A program made the translations under genes and the position numbers. Below are positions 16,309 to 25,981 of a stretch of 64,000 nt of DNA, piece after piece; positions within the stretch are counted from its first letter, which is position 1, and each line of letters starts with the position of its first letter. The notes under the pieces are model-generated. The model was not told the origin of the DNA. It worked only from the letters and a program-made list of their open reading frames with translations, and ran no database searches. The DNA lies in contig JANQQV010000020.1 of assembly GCA_028284865.1 (NCBI GenBank), positions 186,001 to 250,000 of the forward strand, in the 5' to 3' direction. The DNA comes from Rhodothermales bacterium (GTDB lineage Bacteria > Bacteroidota > Rhodothermia > Rhodothermales > UBA10348).

Positions 16309-19300
16309 GTGAGCCGGTACTCAAACCATATCTCCCTGTTCGCCTGGTTAGCCAGCTGGTTCGTCGTTGTCATTCTGACATCGACGAATCCGGTATTTGG
16401 GTTCTTCCCGGATCACGCAGTCGACTATTCCGGCAATAGCGTCGAGACGAGCACGGATTCACTGGTTGTGGACTTTGCAGACATCACGATCGACATCGTC
16501 GGTGGAGACTCTCTGTCAGTTGATCCAGGAGCTGTGGTCACGGTTGTCTATCGCATTGCCAGCCAACACGATAGACCACTCACGCTCACGCCACACTTTG
16601 ACATTCCTGATGGTTGGAGCATTGTTTTCGGCTCCCAGGATATCGAGCTCGAATCGTCGTCGACCGTTACCCGCTTCGTCACTTACAAAGTGCCTGAAAT
16701 CGAGCTGGCAGGTCGGTACGAACCCACATTCAACCTTTCCGATGACAGCGACGTCATTCTGGCAAGCATCTCCTCAATCGTTCAGGTCCACTCCATTCAT
16801 GACCTGTCCCTCGAAGCCGGGTCGACGCCTGCACATCTGGCCGCTGGAAAATCATTCGAAGTCCCACTGACGGTCGCCAACGACGGAAATGCCCGCATCG
16901 AAGTCAGCCTCAATGCCGACGATCGCGAGTACACCCGGGTCGAACTCCCCAAAAAGCGGGTTTCCCTCGATCCGGGTTCATTCGAGATGATCACGGCACG
17001 CGTTACGACGGATACCGATGCGAATCGCTCTCAGCGTATTGTCGTTCGCTTCGAAGCCGAATTGGTAGATGACGAAGAGATTTCGACATCGACCTCGGTC
17101 GCGTTCGACATCATTCCAATCTATTCCAGAATGCGCCCGAAGGCGGCCAATACCCCGCTTTCGCTCTCCATCGAGACAGTGGGAGACGAAAGTGGTGCCA
17201 ATCCGCAGGCAACCATTCATGCCAGCGGCAAACTGTTTGGCGGAGACGTTCAGGTGGCCGCTACGTTGGCAGAAACGCCTCGCAAGAAGCTTTATGGCCA
17301 GGAGCCGCAGGTTACCGTTCAGTACGAACGTGAAAACGTACTCGTCACCGTGGGAGACCACTCATTCCAGACGTCGCCAATGACCCTGACGGGCGAACGG
17401 GGTGTCGGTGTTGCCACTGAATATCATCGTGATTCGTGGTCCATCAAGGGTACCCTCCAGCGTTCCAGAACAATCATTCCTGTGCAGGAACGAGCTGCTC
17501 TTTCTGCTTCCTGGCGTCGATCTGAAACCTCGGAAATTAGTGCCAACCTGTTGCACCGCAATGAATTTTACTCCGGCACCTTGTTTACATTGCGAGGTGT
17601 CACGCAGCCATTCGGTCCGACGTCAAAACTCGACGTAGAGTGCGGAATCTCCAACGGACGCACGCTGCAGGATCCTTCTTGCATGATCCAGACGCTGGGT
17701 AGTACCTCCCGCCTTTCGTACCGACTCAATGTCCAGAAAGCCTCGACCCAGTTCCCTGGAACGCTGGCAGGGACACGCATGGTTGCTGCATTTACTTCAT
17801 TCAAGCTGGCCCAGGGATGGCGTCTTGAGCAGATGTCCACGCTCATCAACAGGAATCTGGGTAGTGGAGCCAACCGCAACAACCTGTATGCAAAGGTTGG
17901 ATTGAATTATTCAACCCGACTGTCTGGTGGCAGCCTGTATTCAACCATCCACGGAATCCGCTCTACAGCCAAGTACGACCTTGTTGAGGGGACAACGCAG
18001 CGCACCGAGAATACACTTCGCGTCACCACTGGTTACCACATGCGTACCATGGGGTTGACGGCTACTTTAGAGCAGGGTCGCGCTTCGAACGATGCCTCTC
18101 TGACACCAGGCGGTCTATCCCGGTATCGGCTGAACGCCCGCTATAGTCCGACAGGATTCCTTCATCTGAACGGCTCCATGGAACGTTCTCAGGGCAACCT
18201 GTCCTCCATGGCTGTCGATCAGACGAACCGCCAGATGGGACTCGGCGCAACGGTCACCTTCAAGAAGGACATTCAAGCATCCATTGCGGCATTCAGGAGC
18301 TCTGTAAAAACCCACTACGAACAGCAGTACAGCTCGATTCGAAGCGGGCTTTCGAAATCATTCCGTTCAGGACGTGTGTTGAGTATCACGGCCCAGTTCA
18401 ATCGCAACGAAGGTCGACAGTCACTTCGCACCGCGGACTATCGAATTGCGTTTGCCACTCCCCTGGAGCTGCCATTTGCAGCCCGTCGGGCTGGAAGTGA
18501 CATCATTCGGGGAGAAGTCATCAATCAGGAAACGGGTCAACCCATCCCTGATGTGCTCCTTTTCCTGGGCAATGATTTGGCCATCACGGACTCCAAGGGT
18601 CGATTCCGATTCGTGCGACCTGGAAATGATATCGTCTTCATGCGTGTCGATGCCTCGTCGATCGGCTTCGATCGAACGCCAGCCGTGCCCATGCCCATGG
18701 AGATCGGGCCTGAACGGTTCAATGGAGAGACGCTGATCATTCCGATCACCCGTGCTGCAACGATTTCCGGAGTCATTCAGCTGTTCCAGAACTCCACAAC
18801 CGGTGCCAACCTAATCGGTGCGTCCGATTCGGATCTTCAGATGACCGGCGGCCTCCACGGAGCCGTTGTTCAACTGGAAAGTGATGATCAACGTCTGCGC
18901 ACGCGGACCGGGCGTGACGGTTCATTTGAATTCAATCAGCTTCCTTCAGGAGAGTACACCATCTCTGTCGTCCGGTCAGAACTCGCTGATGACCAACGAC
19001 TTGAGACCAGTACCATTAAAGTATTGGTTGAAGCTGGAGAGGCTACGCAACTGAAGTTCAGGGTCGTTCCAGTCAAGAAGCAGATCCGCATGATCAAGTC
19101 GGGCAACATCTCTCTTGGTTCTGATGGGACATCCACTATTGAAGTAAACACATTGACGCCGACATCCGAATCAGATGCGGGCTCGTCGGACGTGGCAGTC
19201 CCGGCAACAGACACTGACAAATCATCGGCAGCGATCTCGGACCGCGCACAGGTGAGCTCTGATTCCACCACGTCTGCCACGCTATCCCGTGCAGGGCGCC

Positions 19301-20331
19301 AAACCCCTTCGACGTGGATCTCGGCTCTCAAGCAAACGAATGAGGGAGGTCTGAAAACGGCGCCTCGCAAGCCTGGAGTCGGCTTTATGCCGTACTACGT
19401 TGAGCAAGGCATGACGAGGGAATCGTCGTCCCGTCCTGTTTACCCTCTCCTTTTCGTCCTGTGTATCCTATTCCTCCTGGTCGACCTGGATCTGATTGTA
19501 CGCTCCATCCTCAGTCGTCGTGCTGGCGTGATGCGTCAGATGCGTGAACCAGTTTGGATGGATACGGTCCGTATGGGTGTCCTTTATTCATTCACCATTT
19601 TGGTGACAACGACTTGGATGGGTGCTCTTGCTGGATTGGCCGTTTCGTTAGCCCTTTCCGGTCTCAGCGTTGCCATTGAATCGAAAGACACCTACCGTTC
19701 GATCCTGAATATCATGTTGCTCCAATTCGTGGGGAGACGCGGTTCTGGAGACTGGATCGCTTTCCGCAATGTTGCCGCGCAACTCCTGGACGTTTCCCTT
19801 GAAACAGCGACACTCCGACATTTGAACGGCATGGAGGAACAGGTGCCAACCCACCGTCTCCACGCCCTGGCCGACATCACGGGACACCACACAGAATTGA
19901 CGGCTGTACATGTTGAGCTGGCCTTCTCCAGACTGTCCAACTTGCGCCAGGTGCGCGAAGTGACGACCGATCGTCTTGCCGAATTGAGACCTGGACACGT
20001 TTCCGAGCACCTGCATATTCATTTTGAAGATGCTGATGCGCAGTGGACCCGCTTGCACCTGACAGTGGCGGTCAGCGCAACGGACAAAAACCGGATCGTG
20101 GTTCGTGAGCTGATTGAAGCTGAATTGCTCTCAGTGGGCATCAGCATGAGGGATGCCCATCCGGTCACCGGTACGACGCCGTCGCTGCGAGTGATCGGTC
20201 GTCAGGAGACGTCCCAATCCGCGACAGTCACATCAAAGACGCGCATTGACTCCACCTCCAAAGGGAAACGACCTGGTTTAAGGCTTATCAAAGGCGGTGA
20301 TGACACTGGAGAAACAGGAAAAGCAGCCTGA
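16309..20331 (+). CDS. 1340-residue usher-like barrel protein fused to an MscS-like membrane module
   Basis: GTG 16309 starts a signal peptide (residues 1-32). Residues 50-270 are two Ig/NEW3-like sandwiches (DPGAVVTVVYRIASQ; SFEVPLTVANDGNARIEVS). Residues about 285-720 are a long series of short alternating amphipathic strands with Tyr/Arg ends (VGLNYSTRLSGGSLYSTIHG; GLGATVTFKKDIQASIAAF), like an outer-membrane barrel. Residues 733-800 and 848-922 resemble carboxypeptidase-regulatory or SpaA-like domains (GEVINQETGQPIPDVLLFLG; TRTGRDGSFEFNQLPSGEYT). A low-complexity linker (945-1000) precedes hydrophobic helices at about 1043-1065, 1086-1104 and 1106-1122. Then LLQFVGRRGSGDWIAF (1137-1152) and LDVSLETATLRHLNGMEEQV read like the beta domain of MscS channels, followed by an MscS-like alpha/beta tail. 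It is one uninterrupted frame. Barrel plus inner-membrane module in one chain would span the envelope, which is highly unusual. Domain calls are by eye. Confidence 0.65.
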   Translation: MSRYSNHISLFAWLASWFVVVILTSTNPVFGFFPDHAVDYSGNSVETSTDSLVVDFADITIDIVGGDSLSVDPGAVVTVVYRIASQHDRPLTLTPHFDIPDGWSIVFGSQDIELESSSTVTRFVTYKVPEIELAGRYEPTFNLSDDSDVILASISSIVQVHSIHDLSLEAGSTPAHLAAGKSFEVPLTVANDGNARIEVSLNADDREYTRVELPKKRVSLDPGSFEMITARVTTDTDANRSQRIVVRFEAELVDDEEISTSTSVAFDIIPIYSRMRPKAANTPLSLSIETVGDESGANPQATIHASGKLFGGDVQVAATLAETPRKKLYGQEPQVTVQYERENVLVTVGDHSFQTSPMTLTGERGVGVATEYHRDSWSIKGTLQRSRTIIPVQERAALSASWRRSETSEISANLLHRNEFYSGTLFTLRGVTQPFGPTSKLDVECGISNGRTLQDPSCMIQTLGSTSRLSYRLNVQKASTQFPGTLAGTRMVAAFTSFKLAQGWRLEQMSTLINRNLGSGANRNNLYAKVGLNYSTRLSGGSLYSTIHGIRSTAKYDLVEGTTQRTENTLRVTTGYHMRTMGLTATLEQGRASNDASLTPGGLSRYRLNARYSPTGFLHLNGSMERSQGNLSSMAVDQTNRQMGLGATVTFKKDIQASIAAFRSSVKTHYEQQYSSIRSGLSKSFRSGRVLSITAQFNRNEGRQSLRTADYRIAFATPLELPFAARRAGSDIIRGEVINQETGQPIPDVLLFLGNDLAITDSKGRFRFVRPGNDIVFMRVDASSIGFDRTPAVPMPMEIGPERFNGETLIIPITRAATISGVIQLFQNSTTGANLIGASDSDLQMTGGLHGAVVQLESDDQRLRTRTGRDGSFEFNQLPSGEYTISVVRSELADDQRLETSTIKVLVEAGEATQLKFRVVPVKKQIRMIKSGNISLGSDGTSTIEVNTLTPTSESDAGSSDVAVPATDTDKSSAAISDRAQVSSDSTTSATLSRAGRQTPSTWISALKQTNEGGLKTAPRKPGVGFMPYYVEQGMTRESSSRPVYPLLFVLCILFLLVDLDLIVRSILSRRAGVMRQMREPVWMDTVRMGVLYSFTILVTTTWMGALAGLAVSLALSGLSVAIESKDTYRSILNIMLLQFVGRRGSGDWIAFRNVAAQLLDVSLETATLRHLNGMEEQVPTHRLHALADITGHHTELTAVHVELAFSRLSNLRQVREVTTDRLAELRPGHVSEHLHIHFEDADAQWTRLHLTVAVSATDKNRIVVRELIEAELLSVGISMRDAHPVTGTTPSLRVIGRQETSQSATVTSKTRIDSTSKGKRPGLRLIKGGDDTGETGKAA

Positions 20332-20379
20332 CGGCACGTTTAGCGCCGTTCCGAAGCCCGTGCATTTGAATTCGGCAAC

Positions 20380-20429
20380 CCAGAAGCCGATCACTTCCTG
20401 AAGTCGATGACTTCCAGAGGCCGATCACT
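20380..20429. repeat. Pair of 16-bp direct repeats upstream of the amylase gene
   Basis: CCAGAAGCCGATCACT (20380-20395) and CCAGAGGCCGATCACT (20414-20429) differ at one base and start 34 bp apart, about three helical turns. They lie in the 219-base gap before the amylase gene. They could be regulator sites or a chance duplication. Confidence 0.4.
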
Positions 20430-20550
20430 CTGTCATTCTGACGGGAATATTTGGTCGTCAAGCGTGTACATCCTTCCCCCTCGAGGACTGTCCCATGTGG
20501 TGAGCTTCCTCGACTGAATGACCCATTGATGTACTCGTTCATTCCAGACG

Positions 20551-22938
20551 ATGACCATGCGTTTCCTTAAGGCTCTTCCACTCGGTTTTGTCCTGACCCT
20601 GTTATTCGCTCCGCAGTTCTCCCAAGGACAAGATCTGCCGGATGTAACCGCCGAGATTCAAGCGACATCCTCCATTATCGTGGCTGGTGAGAGAGCCAGG
20701 GAAGCTCGCAGCCCGGAAGACTACCGGCTAGAGCACCTTGACGGAACGCTCATTCCCATTGCAGACGTTCTACCGCGGCGGTCAGACGAGGTCCTGATCG
20801 TTCCCCAGCACCAGCTGGATTTCACGCGACTGCACCGCTTGCATATCGACGGTCGGGATGAGCCCATTCTCGTTCGCAGGAATGACTGGTTCAAGTCTCT
20901 GTACTCCAACAAGCCGTTGGGCGCCATCGTGTCCGACGATGAGTCGGTAACGACATTTCGCTTGTTTGCGCCACGCGCTGAGCGCGTTACGCTGCATCTT
21001 TACCTGGATCGATTCCAGGATTTGAACAATCCGGAGCGCTCCATCAACATGACCAAAGACCCCGATGGCGTGTGGGAAGCTGAACAATCAGGCAATCACC
21101 ATGGTGTCTTCTATACGTTCACGGTTGACGGACCAGACGAACCGGGGAATTACTTCTACGAGACTCATCCAGAACACATCACAGATCCGTATGCGTTCGT
21201 AAGCGACGACTCGTTCGGCAAGGCCATGGTGTATAATCCCGGACCTCCACCGGCACCGGTCAAAGGTGGGCGACCCGCCATGGAAGACGTGATAGCCTAC
21301 GAAGTCCACGTTCAGGACTTCACAGACCGATTGCCGCTCCCTGATCACCTGAGCGGCACGATGCTTGGCATGATCGAGCCGGGCTTGACGAATGAGCACG
21401 GCGCTCCTGTTGGATTCGATCACCTGCTCGATCTGGGAATCAACGTTGTCCACCTGATGCCGACTCAGGAATTTCTGCACTATCCAGATGACGAGTGGCA
21501 GGCAGCATTCGCCGACGATCCTTACATGCAGGAGCAAGGGGTCGCCATGGAAAACTATCAGTGGGGCTACCGGACAACCCATGCATTTGCGGTAGAATCG
21601 CGATTCCGTTCCAAGAATGCACCGATTGGTGCTGAGCGCGAGGAATTCAAGCAGCTGGTGGAAGCCTTCCACGAGAAGGGCATCAGTGTCATTATCGACG
21701 TGGTCCCGAACCACACGGGCGAAAACATGGATGGCCGGCACTACCTGTTCAACTTCAACGCCATCGATCTGGCGTATTACTATCGAACGGACGGCGAAGT
21801 CCAGCATATCGGGCCGTTTGGAAATGAAACCCGACCAGAGGATCGTCCCATGGTCCAGCGCTGGATGCTTGATCAGCTCCGTCACTGGGTGGACGTACTT
21901 GGCGTAGACGGATTCCGAATCGACCTGGCGGGACAGATTGACGAGCAGACCCTGATCTGGATCAAGGAAGAGCTTCCGGAAGATCTGATCATCTACGGCG
22001 AGGCCTGGATTGCCCCAACCGATCCGGTCACGCGTGCCGATCCCGACCTGTACTGGTACAAGGCCGATGCTCCGATCACCTTCTTCCAGGATGACTCGCG
22101 GAATGCGTTCAAAGGGCCTGTTTCCAATCCATCTGACCCGGCAGTGGATCGCGGGTACGCCGGCGGAGACGGCACGCAGCGTGAACGCGCCATGATGGGA
22201 TTGATGAACTCCTTCCCCGAGGAAGTTGACCCGAATCGTGGTATCAACTACCTCGATATCCACGACAACTGGGCACTCGCCGACCGTTTCTCTGATGAAG
22301 ACTGGGACGGACGCAAGCACGTTGATGAAGCAGGCGTCCGGATTGCCGCTACGCTCCTGTTCACGTCACTGGGGCCGGTTGTCATTCACGGAGGCACCGA
22401 GATGTTGCGCTCCAAAGGCGCTGCACCCTTGATGGAAATCGTGAAAACCTCCGCCTCTGGAGACCTGGCCTATCACGGAAAGCGTGACACCTACAATCAT
22501 CGTCGCGCCAATCAGTACGAATGGGAATTCGCGGGAGCAGGACCGGGTGAACGCCCGATCGATTATGCTGCCATGAATGCCTATTGGCAGGAGCTGGTTG
22601 CGCTACGCAATAGCGATACGGGCTCGGTATTCAGAATCGGCGGTGAAGTCCCAGAGGGTCATTACCAGTGGTTCACCCCGGATGACTATCAGCTGCTTGG
22701 GTATGTCACCGGTGGTGATGTACTGGTTCTGATGAACACGTCCTGGGAAGCCGCCAGCTTCGATATCACGGAGCTGCCTGCAGGGACCTGGCGTCAGCTC
22801 TCGGATGGAACGACCTTCGAAGACGATGGCTGCACGTGTGATCAAACCATTGAATCACACGGAGAAGACAACAACGGCACCATCCAGGTCACTGTTCCGT
22901 CCCGCTCCGCTCCGATCTGGGTGCGTGTGACCGAGTAG
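20551..22938 (+). CDS. Exported GH13 alpha-amylase family enzyme (pullulanase/amylase-like)
   Basis: 795 residues with a signal peptide (MTMRFLKALPLGFVLTLLF onward, ending SQG), so it acts outside the cytoplasm on alpha-glucans. Residues about 135-215 form an N-terminal CBM48-like sandwich (TTFRLFAPRAERVTLHLYL). The GH13 barrel shows the four conserved regions: DVVPNHTG (about 385), GVDGFRIDLA with nucleophile Asp458, IIYGEAW with acid/base Glu484 and LDIHDN with Asp572. YQWGYRTTH resembles the YNWGY motif of type I pullulanases, so debranching or mixed specificity is possible. A small C-terminal beta domain follows, and no type IX sorting domain is present. It is on the same strand as the subunit operon, 219 bases on. 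Confidence 0.88.
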   Translation: MTMRFLKALPLGFVLTLLFAPQFSQGQDLPDVTAEIQATSSIIVAGERAREARSPEDYRLEHLDGTLIPIADVLPRRSDEVLIVPQHQLDFTRLHRLHIDGRDEPILVRRNDWFKSLYSNKPLGAIVSDDESVTTFRLFAPRAERVTLHLYLDRFQDLNNPERSINMTKDPDGVWEAEQSGNHHGVFYTFTVDGPDEPGNYFYETHPEHITDPYAFVSDDSFGKAMVYNPGPPPAPVKGGRPAMEDVIAYEVHVQDFTDRLPLPDHLSGTMLGMIEPGLTNEHGAPVGFDHLLDLGINVVHLMPTQEFLHYPDDEWQAAFADDPYMQEQGVAMENYQWGYRTTHAFAVESRFRSKNAPIGAEREEFKQLVEAFHEKGISVIIDVVPNHTGENMDGRHYLFNFNAIDLAYYYRTDGEVQHIGPFGNETRPEDRPMVQRWMLDQLRHWVDVLGVDGFRIDLAGQIDEQTLIWIKEELPEDLIIYGEAWIAPTDPVTRADPDLYWYKADAPITFFQDDSRNAFKGPVSNPSDPAVDRGYAGGDGTQRERAMMGLMNSFPEEVDPNRGINYLDIHDNWALADRFSDEDWDGRKHVDEAGVRIAATLLFTSLGPVVIHGGTEMLRSKGAAPLMEIVKTSASGDLAYHGKRDTYNHRRANQYEWEFAGAGPGERPIDYAAMNAYWQELVALRNSDTGSVFRIGGEVPEGHYQWFTPDDYQLLGYVTGGDVLVLMNTSWEAASFDITELPAGTWRQLSDGTTFEDDGCTCDQTIESHGEDNNGTIQVTVPSRSAPIWVRVTE

Positions 22939-22968
22939 TTCCTGCGGATCAATAACCCCAGCTGGTCC

Positions 22969-23427
22969 TCACGAAGAAACGAGCCCTCCTTCAAATGCTT
23001 CACCGTTCACGGTGTAGCGATAGGAGATTTCGGCCGTCTTCTCGATGATGCGCGACACCGAGCAATACTTGCCAAGGCTCAGCTCGATCGCGCGTTTCAC
23101 CCGCGCCGGGTCGATGTCTCCATCCAGATTGAAGTGCACTTCAACGGTCTCGTAGACCGAGGGCGCAACGCCGTCCGGCTTTTCTCCTGAGACGTCGATC
23201 GAGAATGCATCAATCTGTTGACGGCCCTTTTGCAGGATCGACACGATATCCACGCCGCTGCAGCCCCCGATCGCCATCATGAGGAGCTGCATGGGCCCAA
23301 CACCGTTTCCTTTTCCGTCTTCGTAAGCCGTTCCGTCATCGATATCAATGCTTTGCCCCTGCGCATTGGTCGCTTTGAAATGGAAGTCCGCCTCCTGGCG
23401 TTCGAGATGGACGTTGACGATGGCCAT
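22969..23427 (-). CDS. OsmC/Ohr family protein
   Basis: 152 residues with the OsmC fold signatures: MQLLMMAIGGCSGVDIVSIL with redox Cys56 and SLGKYCSVSRII with Cys122, the pair that reduces organic hydroperoxides in this family. The residues before the first Cys are typical of the YhfA-like branch, whose substrate is less certain than that of Ohr. It is cytoplasmic with no signal peptide. It is convergent with the amylase gene, only 30 bases between stops, and lies downstream of surE on the minus strand with a 99-base gap. Confidence 0.85.
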   Translation of the reverse strand: MAIVNVHLERQEADFHFKATNAQGQSIDIDDGTAYEDGKGNGVGPMQLLMMAIGGCSGVDIVSILQKGRQQIDAFSIDVSGEKPDGVAPSVYETVEVHFNLDGDIDPARVKRAIELSLGKYCSVSRIIEKTAEISYRYTVNGEAFEGGLVSS

Positions 23428-23526
23428 GGTATTACACAGTTGAGTTCAGATTGAATTGGTGGCTATCAAGGCCGCGTGTGATGAGGTGTAAATGCGGGTT
23501 TATGACCTCTGAGAACGCGTTTCGGG

Positions 23527-24327
23527 CTATTTCTCGCTGGATTCAGACCAGTCCCAGTCTTGGAGGACTTCCATGGCCCGATAAGCGGTCAAGTCGTGCT
23601 GGATGGGTGTGACTGAGACCCAGTTGTTGTCGACAGCCCACAAGTCCGTGTTGGTGCCTTCGTCCAGGTTGACGAAGGTCCCCGAGAGCCAATAGTATGG
23701 CCGGTCAAATGGGTCCACCCGCTCAGCAAACTCCTCTTCCCATCTAGCCTGGGCCTGACGGGTTATCATGATCCCTTCGAGATCATCAAATGGAACGTCG
23801 GGAATATTGACGTTCAGAAGAATACCCGGCGGCATGGTGTTGGCCAGAACGTGCTGGACAATCTGTCGCGCGATACGACCCGAAGCCTCAAAGTCCCCTC
23901 CGCCCCATCGACAGTAGGAGAAGGCAATAGCCGGGATACCCAGAATGGCCGCTTCTGTGGCCGCACTGACCGTACCAGAGTATATGACGTTCACGGCCGT
24001 ATTCGGACCGTGATTGATGCCTGACACCACGATGTCGGGTTGACGAGGGACCAGCTTGTTCAGCGCCAGTTTCACGCAGTCAGCCGGGGTCCCCGAAATG
24101 GCATGTGCCGTGATCTGCCCTGAAGGGCCTCGGAATGGCCAGGGTCGTGCACGCACGGGTTCACGCATGGTGATCGCGTGCCCTACGGCGCTCATTTCCT
24201 GCAAGGGGGCGGCGACGATCACGTCACCAATGGGATCTAGCGCAGCCGCCAACGACAGGATTCCGGCCGCCTCGATGCCATCATCGTTGCTAACAAGAAT
24301 GAGCGGCCGCTCGCTGGTGGAAGTCAT
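23527..24327 (-). CDS. surE: 5'/3'-nucleotidase SurE
   Basis: SurE removes phosphate from nucleoside monophosphates in the cytoplasm and is linked to stationary-phase survival. 266 residues from ATG 24327. The metal-binding N-terminus LILVSNDDGIEAAG (Asp15, Asp16), the segment SGINHGPNTAVNVIYSGTVS and AATEAAILGIPAIAFS are diagnostic. The gene follows panB by 28 bases in the same direction, so the two are likely one transcript. Confidence 0.96.
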   Translation of the reverse strand: MTSTSERPLILVSNDDGIEAAGILSLAAALDPIGDVIVAAPLQEMSAVGHAITMREPVRARPWPFRGPSGQITAHAISGTPADCVKLALNKLVPRQPDIVVSGINHGPNTAVNVIYSGTVSAATEAAILGIPAIAFSYCRWGGGDFEASGRIARQIVQHVLANTMPPGILLNVNIPDVPFDDLEGIMITRQAQARWEEEFAERVDPFDRPYYWLSGTFVNLDEGTNTDLWAVDNNWVSVTPIQHDLTAYRAMEVLQDWDWSESSEK

Positions 24328-24355
24328 GCGTCAGAGTCGTTTCGAATGATTACGA

Positions 24356-25192
24356 TCAGTAGCTCTCGTCAGGCGATGGGAAATCGCCGGAGCGCACATC
24401 AGCTATGTACTGCTGGACGTGTTCACCGATCTGCTGGTCAAGTTGGGCATAACGCCGGACGAAGCGGGGATTGAAGTCAGTCGTCAATCCAAGCGCATCG
24501 TGCGTGACCAGCACCTGACCGTCACATTGCCCCCCTGCTCCAATTCCTATGGTAGGAACTGAAATTGAGGCGGTGACATCCGCGGCCAGATCAGCCGGGA
24601 TCTTCTCGAGCACGATTCCGAACACACCGGCTTGCTCCAGGCGAACGGCGTCTTCCCGCAGTTCTTCAGCCTCGACCTCGTCCCTGGCCCGCACCTGATA
24701 CGATCCGAAGCGGTAAATGCTTTGCGGAGTCAGTCCCAGGTGGCCCATCACCGGAATGCCAGCCTCCAGGATGCGCTCCACGGTTGGAACGATGGAGCGC
24801 CCTCCCTCCACCTTCACGGCGTGTGCTCCGGACTCTTTCATCACGCGAACAGCTGACGAAAGTGCTTCCTTGGTATTTCCCTGATAGGATCCGAAGGGCA
24901 GATCAACCACCACAAGCGCCCTGTGTACACCACGAACCACACATTGCGCGTGGTAGACCATCTGATCCAGCGTAATCGGCAAGGTGGTCTCATGACCTGC
25001 CATCACGTTGGAGGCCGAGTCGCCTACCAGGATGACGTCAACTCCGGCGGCATCAAGGATGCGTGCGGATGTGTAATCGTAAGCCGTCAGCATGGCAATG
25101 TTGATGCCGGACGCCTTCATGTCCTGAAGCGTGCGGGTGGTCACCCGTGGCGCATCTTCAGGCGATCGATTCTGGGAGGTTCGCGTGCTCAT
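24356..25192 (-). CDS. panB: 3-methyl-2-oxobutanoate hydroxymethyltransferase PanB
   Basis: PanB makes ketopantoate from 2-oxoisovalerate and methylenetetrahydrofolate, the first committed step to pantothenate and CoA. ATG 25192 gives 278 residues; an upstream in-frame start would add 17 residues outside the family. Motifs: [55 protein letters not shown] and [18 protein letters not shown]. The start lies about 110 bases downstream of the ompH terminator, so it probably has its own promoter. panC and panD are not in the window. Confidence 0.96.
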   Translation of the reverse strand: MSTRTSQNRSPEDAPRVTTRTLQDMKASGINIAMLTAYDYTSARILDAAGVDVILVGDSASNVMAGHETTLPITLDQMVYHAQCVVRGVHRALVVVDLPFGSYQGNTKEALSSAVRVMKESGAHAVKVEGGRSIVPTVERILEAGIPVMGHLGLTPQSIYRFGSYQVRARDEVEAEELREDAVRLEQAGVFGIVLEKIPADLAADVTASISVPTIGIGAGGQCDGQVLVTHDALGLTTDFNPRFVRRYAQLDQQIGEHVQQYIADVRSGDFPSPDESY

Positions 25193-25299
25193 GCGGAGGC
25201 CTGTTTCGTGATATCCTGATTTGAGCAGCGATGCGCAAACCAAGGAATGACCGTTTCGCCGGATCAGCTATTTCCGGCGAGGAGGGCCAATATAAAGAC

Positions 25300-25326
25300 A
25301 GGCGGGCGCCCAAAGGGCGCCCGCCT
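25300..25326 (-). terminator. Stem-loop terminator after the ompH genes
   Basis: A perfect 12-bp stem, AGGCGGGCGCCC (25300-25311) with its complement at 25315-25326, has an AAA loop. Read on the minus strand it is followed by GTCTTTATA, a weak T-tract. It lies 20 bases after the stop of the second ompH gene. Confidence 0.75.
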
Positions 25327-25347
25327 GCTCACGACACGTCGTGTAAA

Positions 25348-25896
25348 TCAGTTGACGTCGGAGACTTCTTCCTCGTCTACATCAATTCCGAGGCTGCGCG
25401 CGATATCGACGTTGATATTCACTACGCGATCCGGGTTGACGTAAAGCAGCGCAGGAGAGCGGACAACGATATCGAGGCCTTTTTCGGCTGCGATGGTGTC
25501 AATGGCATCCTGAACCTGCTGGAGCAGCGGCGCCATCAGCTCATCCTGGCGGACAGCCAGTTCTTCATCCTTGGCAGCAGCAGAGCTCTGGATTTCCTGC
25601 TGAAGGGTAGCCAGCTCGGCTTCGCGCTCAGCACGGCGCTCCTCTGAGAGGAGTGGCTGCTGACGCTGATAGCGATCAACACGCTCCTGGAAGTCCTCGG
25701 CAAGCGCCTGTAGAGCTTCCTGGCTCGTGCGATACTCAATCGCCATCTGCTGCTGGACTTCCTGGTACTCCGGCATGTAGGTGATAATGATTTCCGGGTC
25801 GGCATATCCAATCTGAATGGATTGAGCCTGGGCATTCGTAGCCAGCAGGCCACCAAGCATCAGCACGGAAAGAAATGAATAGATCGAAGCTTTCAT
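25348..25896 (-). CDS. OmpH/Skp-family periplasmic chaperone (second copy)
   Basis: 182 residues from ATG 25896 with a signal peptide ending in TNAQAQ. The mature chain begins SIQIGYADPEIIITYMPEYQ, the OmpH opening strand, then a long Glu/Gln/Ala-rich coiled coil (about residues 60-135), then the C-terminal strand-helix IDTIAAEKGLDIVVRSPALLYV. Skp-type trimers hold unfolded outer-membrane proteins for BamA in the periplasm. It is the distal of two adjacent ompH genes after bamA. Its acidic tail (DVDEEEVSDVN) is unlike the first copy. Confidence 0.9.
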   Translation of the reverse strand: MKASIYSFLSVLMLGGLLATNAQAQSIQIGYADPEIIITYMPEYQEVQQQMAIEYRTSQEALQALAEDFQERVDRYQRQQPLLSEERRAEREAELATLQQEIQSSAAAKDEELAVRQDELMAPLLQQVQDAIDTIAAEKGLDIVVRSPALLYVNPDRVVNINVDIARSLGIDVDEEEVSDVN

Positions 25897-25981
25897 GATT
25901 CGTTTGTTCACCCGGAGACTCATGCTCCGGCAATGATTGGAACGGAAACCAGTCCCGTCCTGGTGATTGAAGAATGGTTTG

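Noticed and set aside
21088-22320. Open frame of 410 codons antisense to the amylase gene
   Set aside because: No signal peptide, motif or start context; the amylase frame has all GH13 motifs, so this is a codon-bias shadow.
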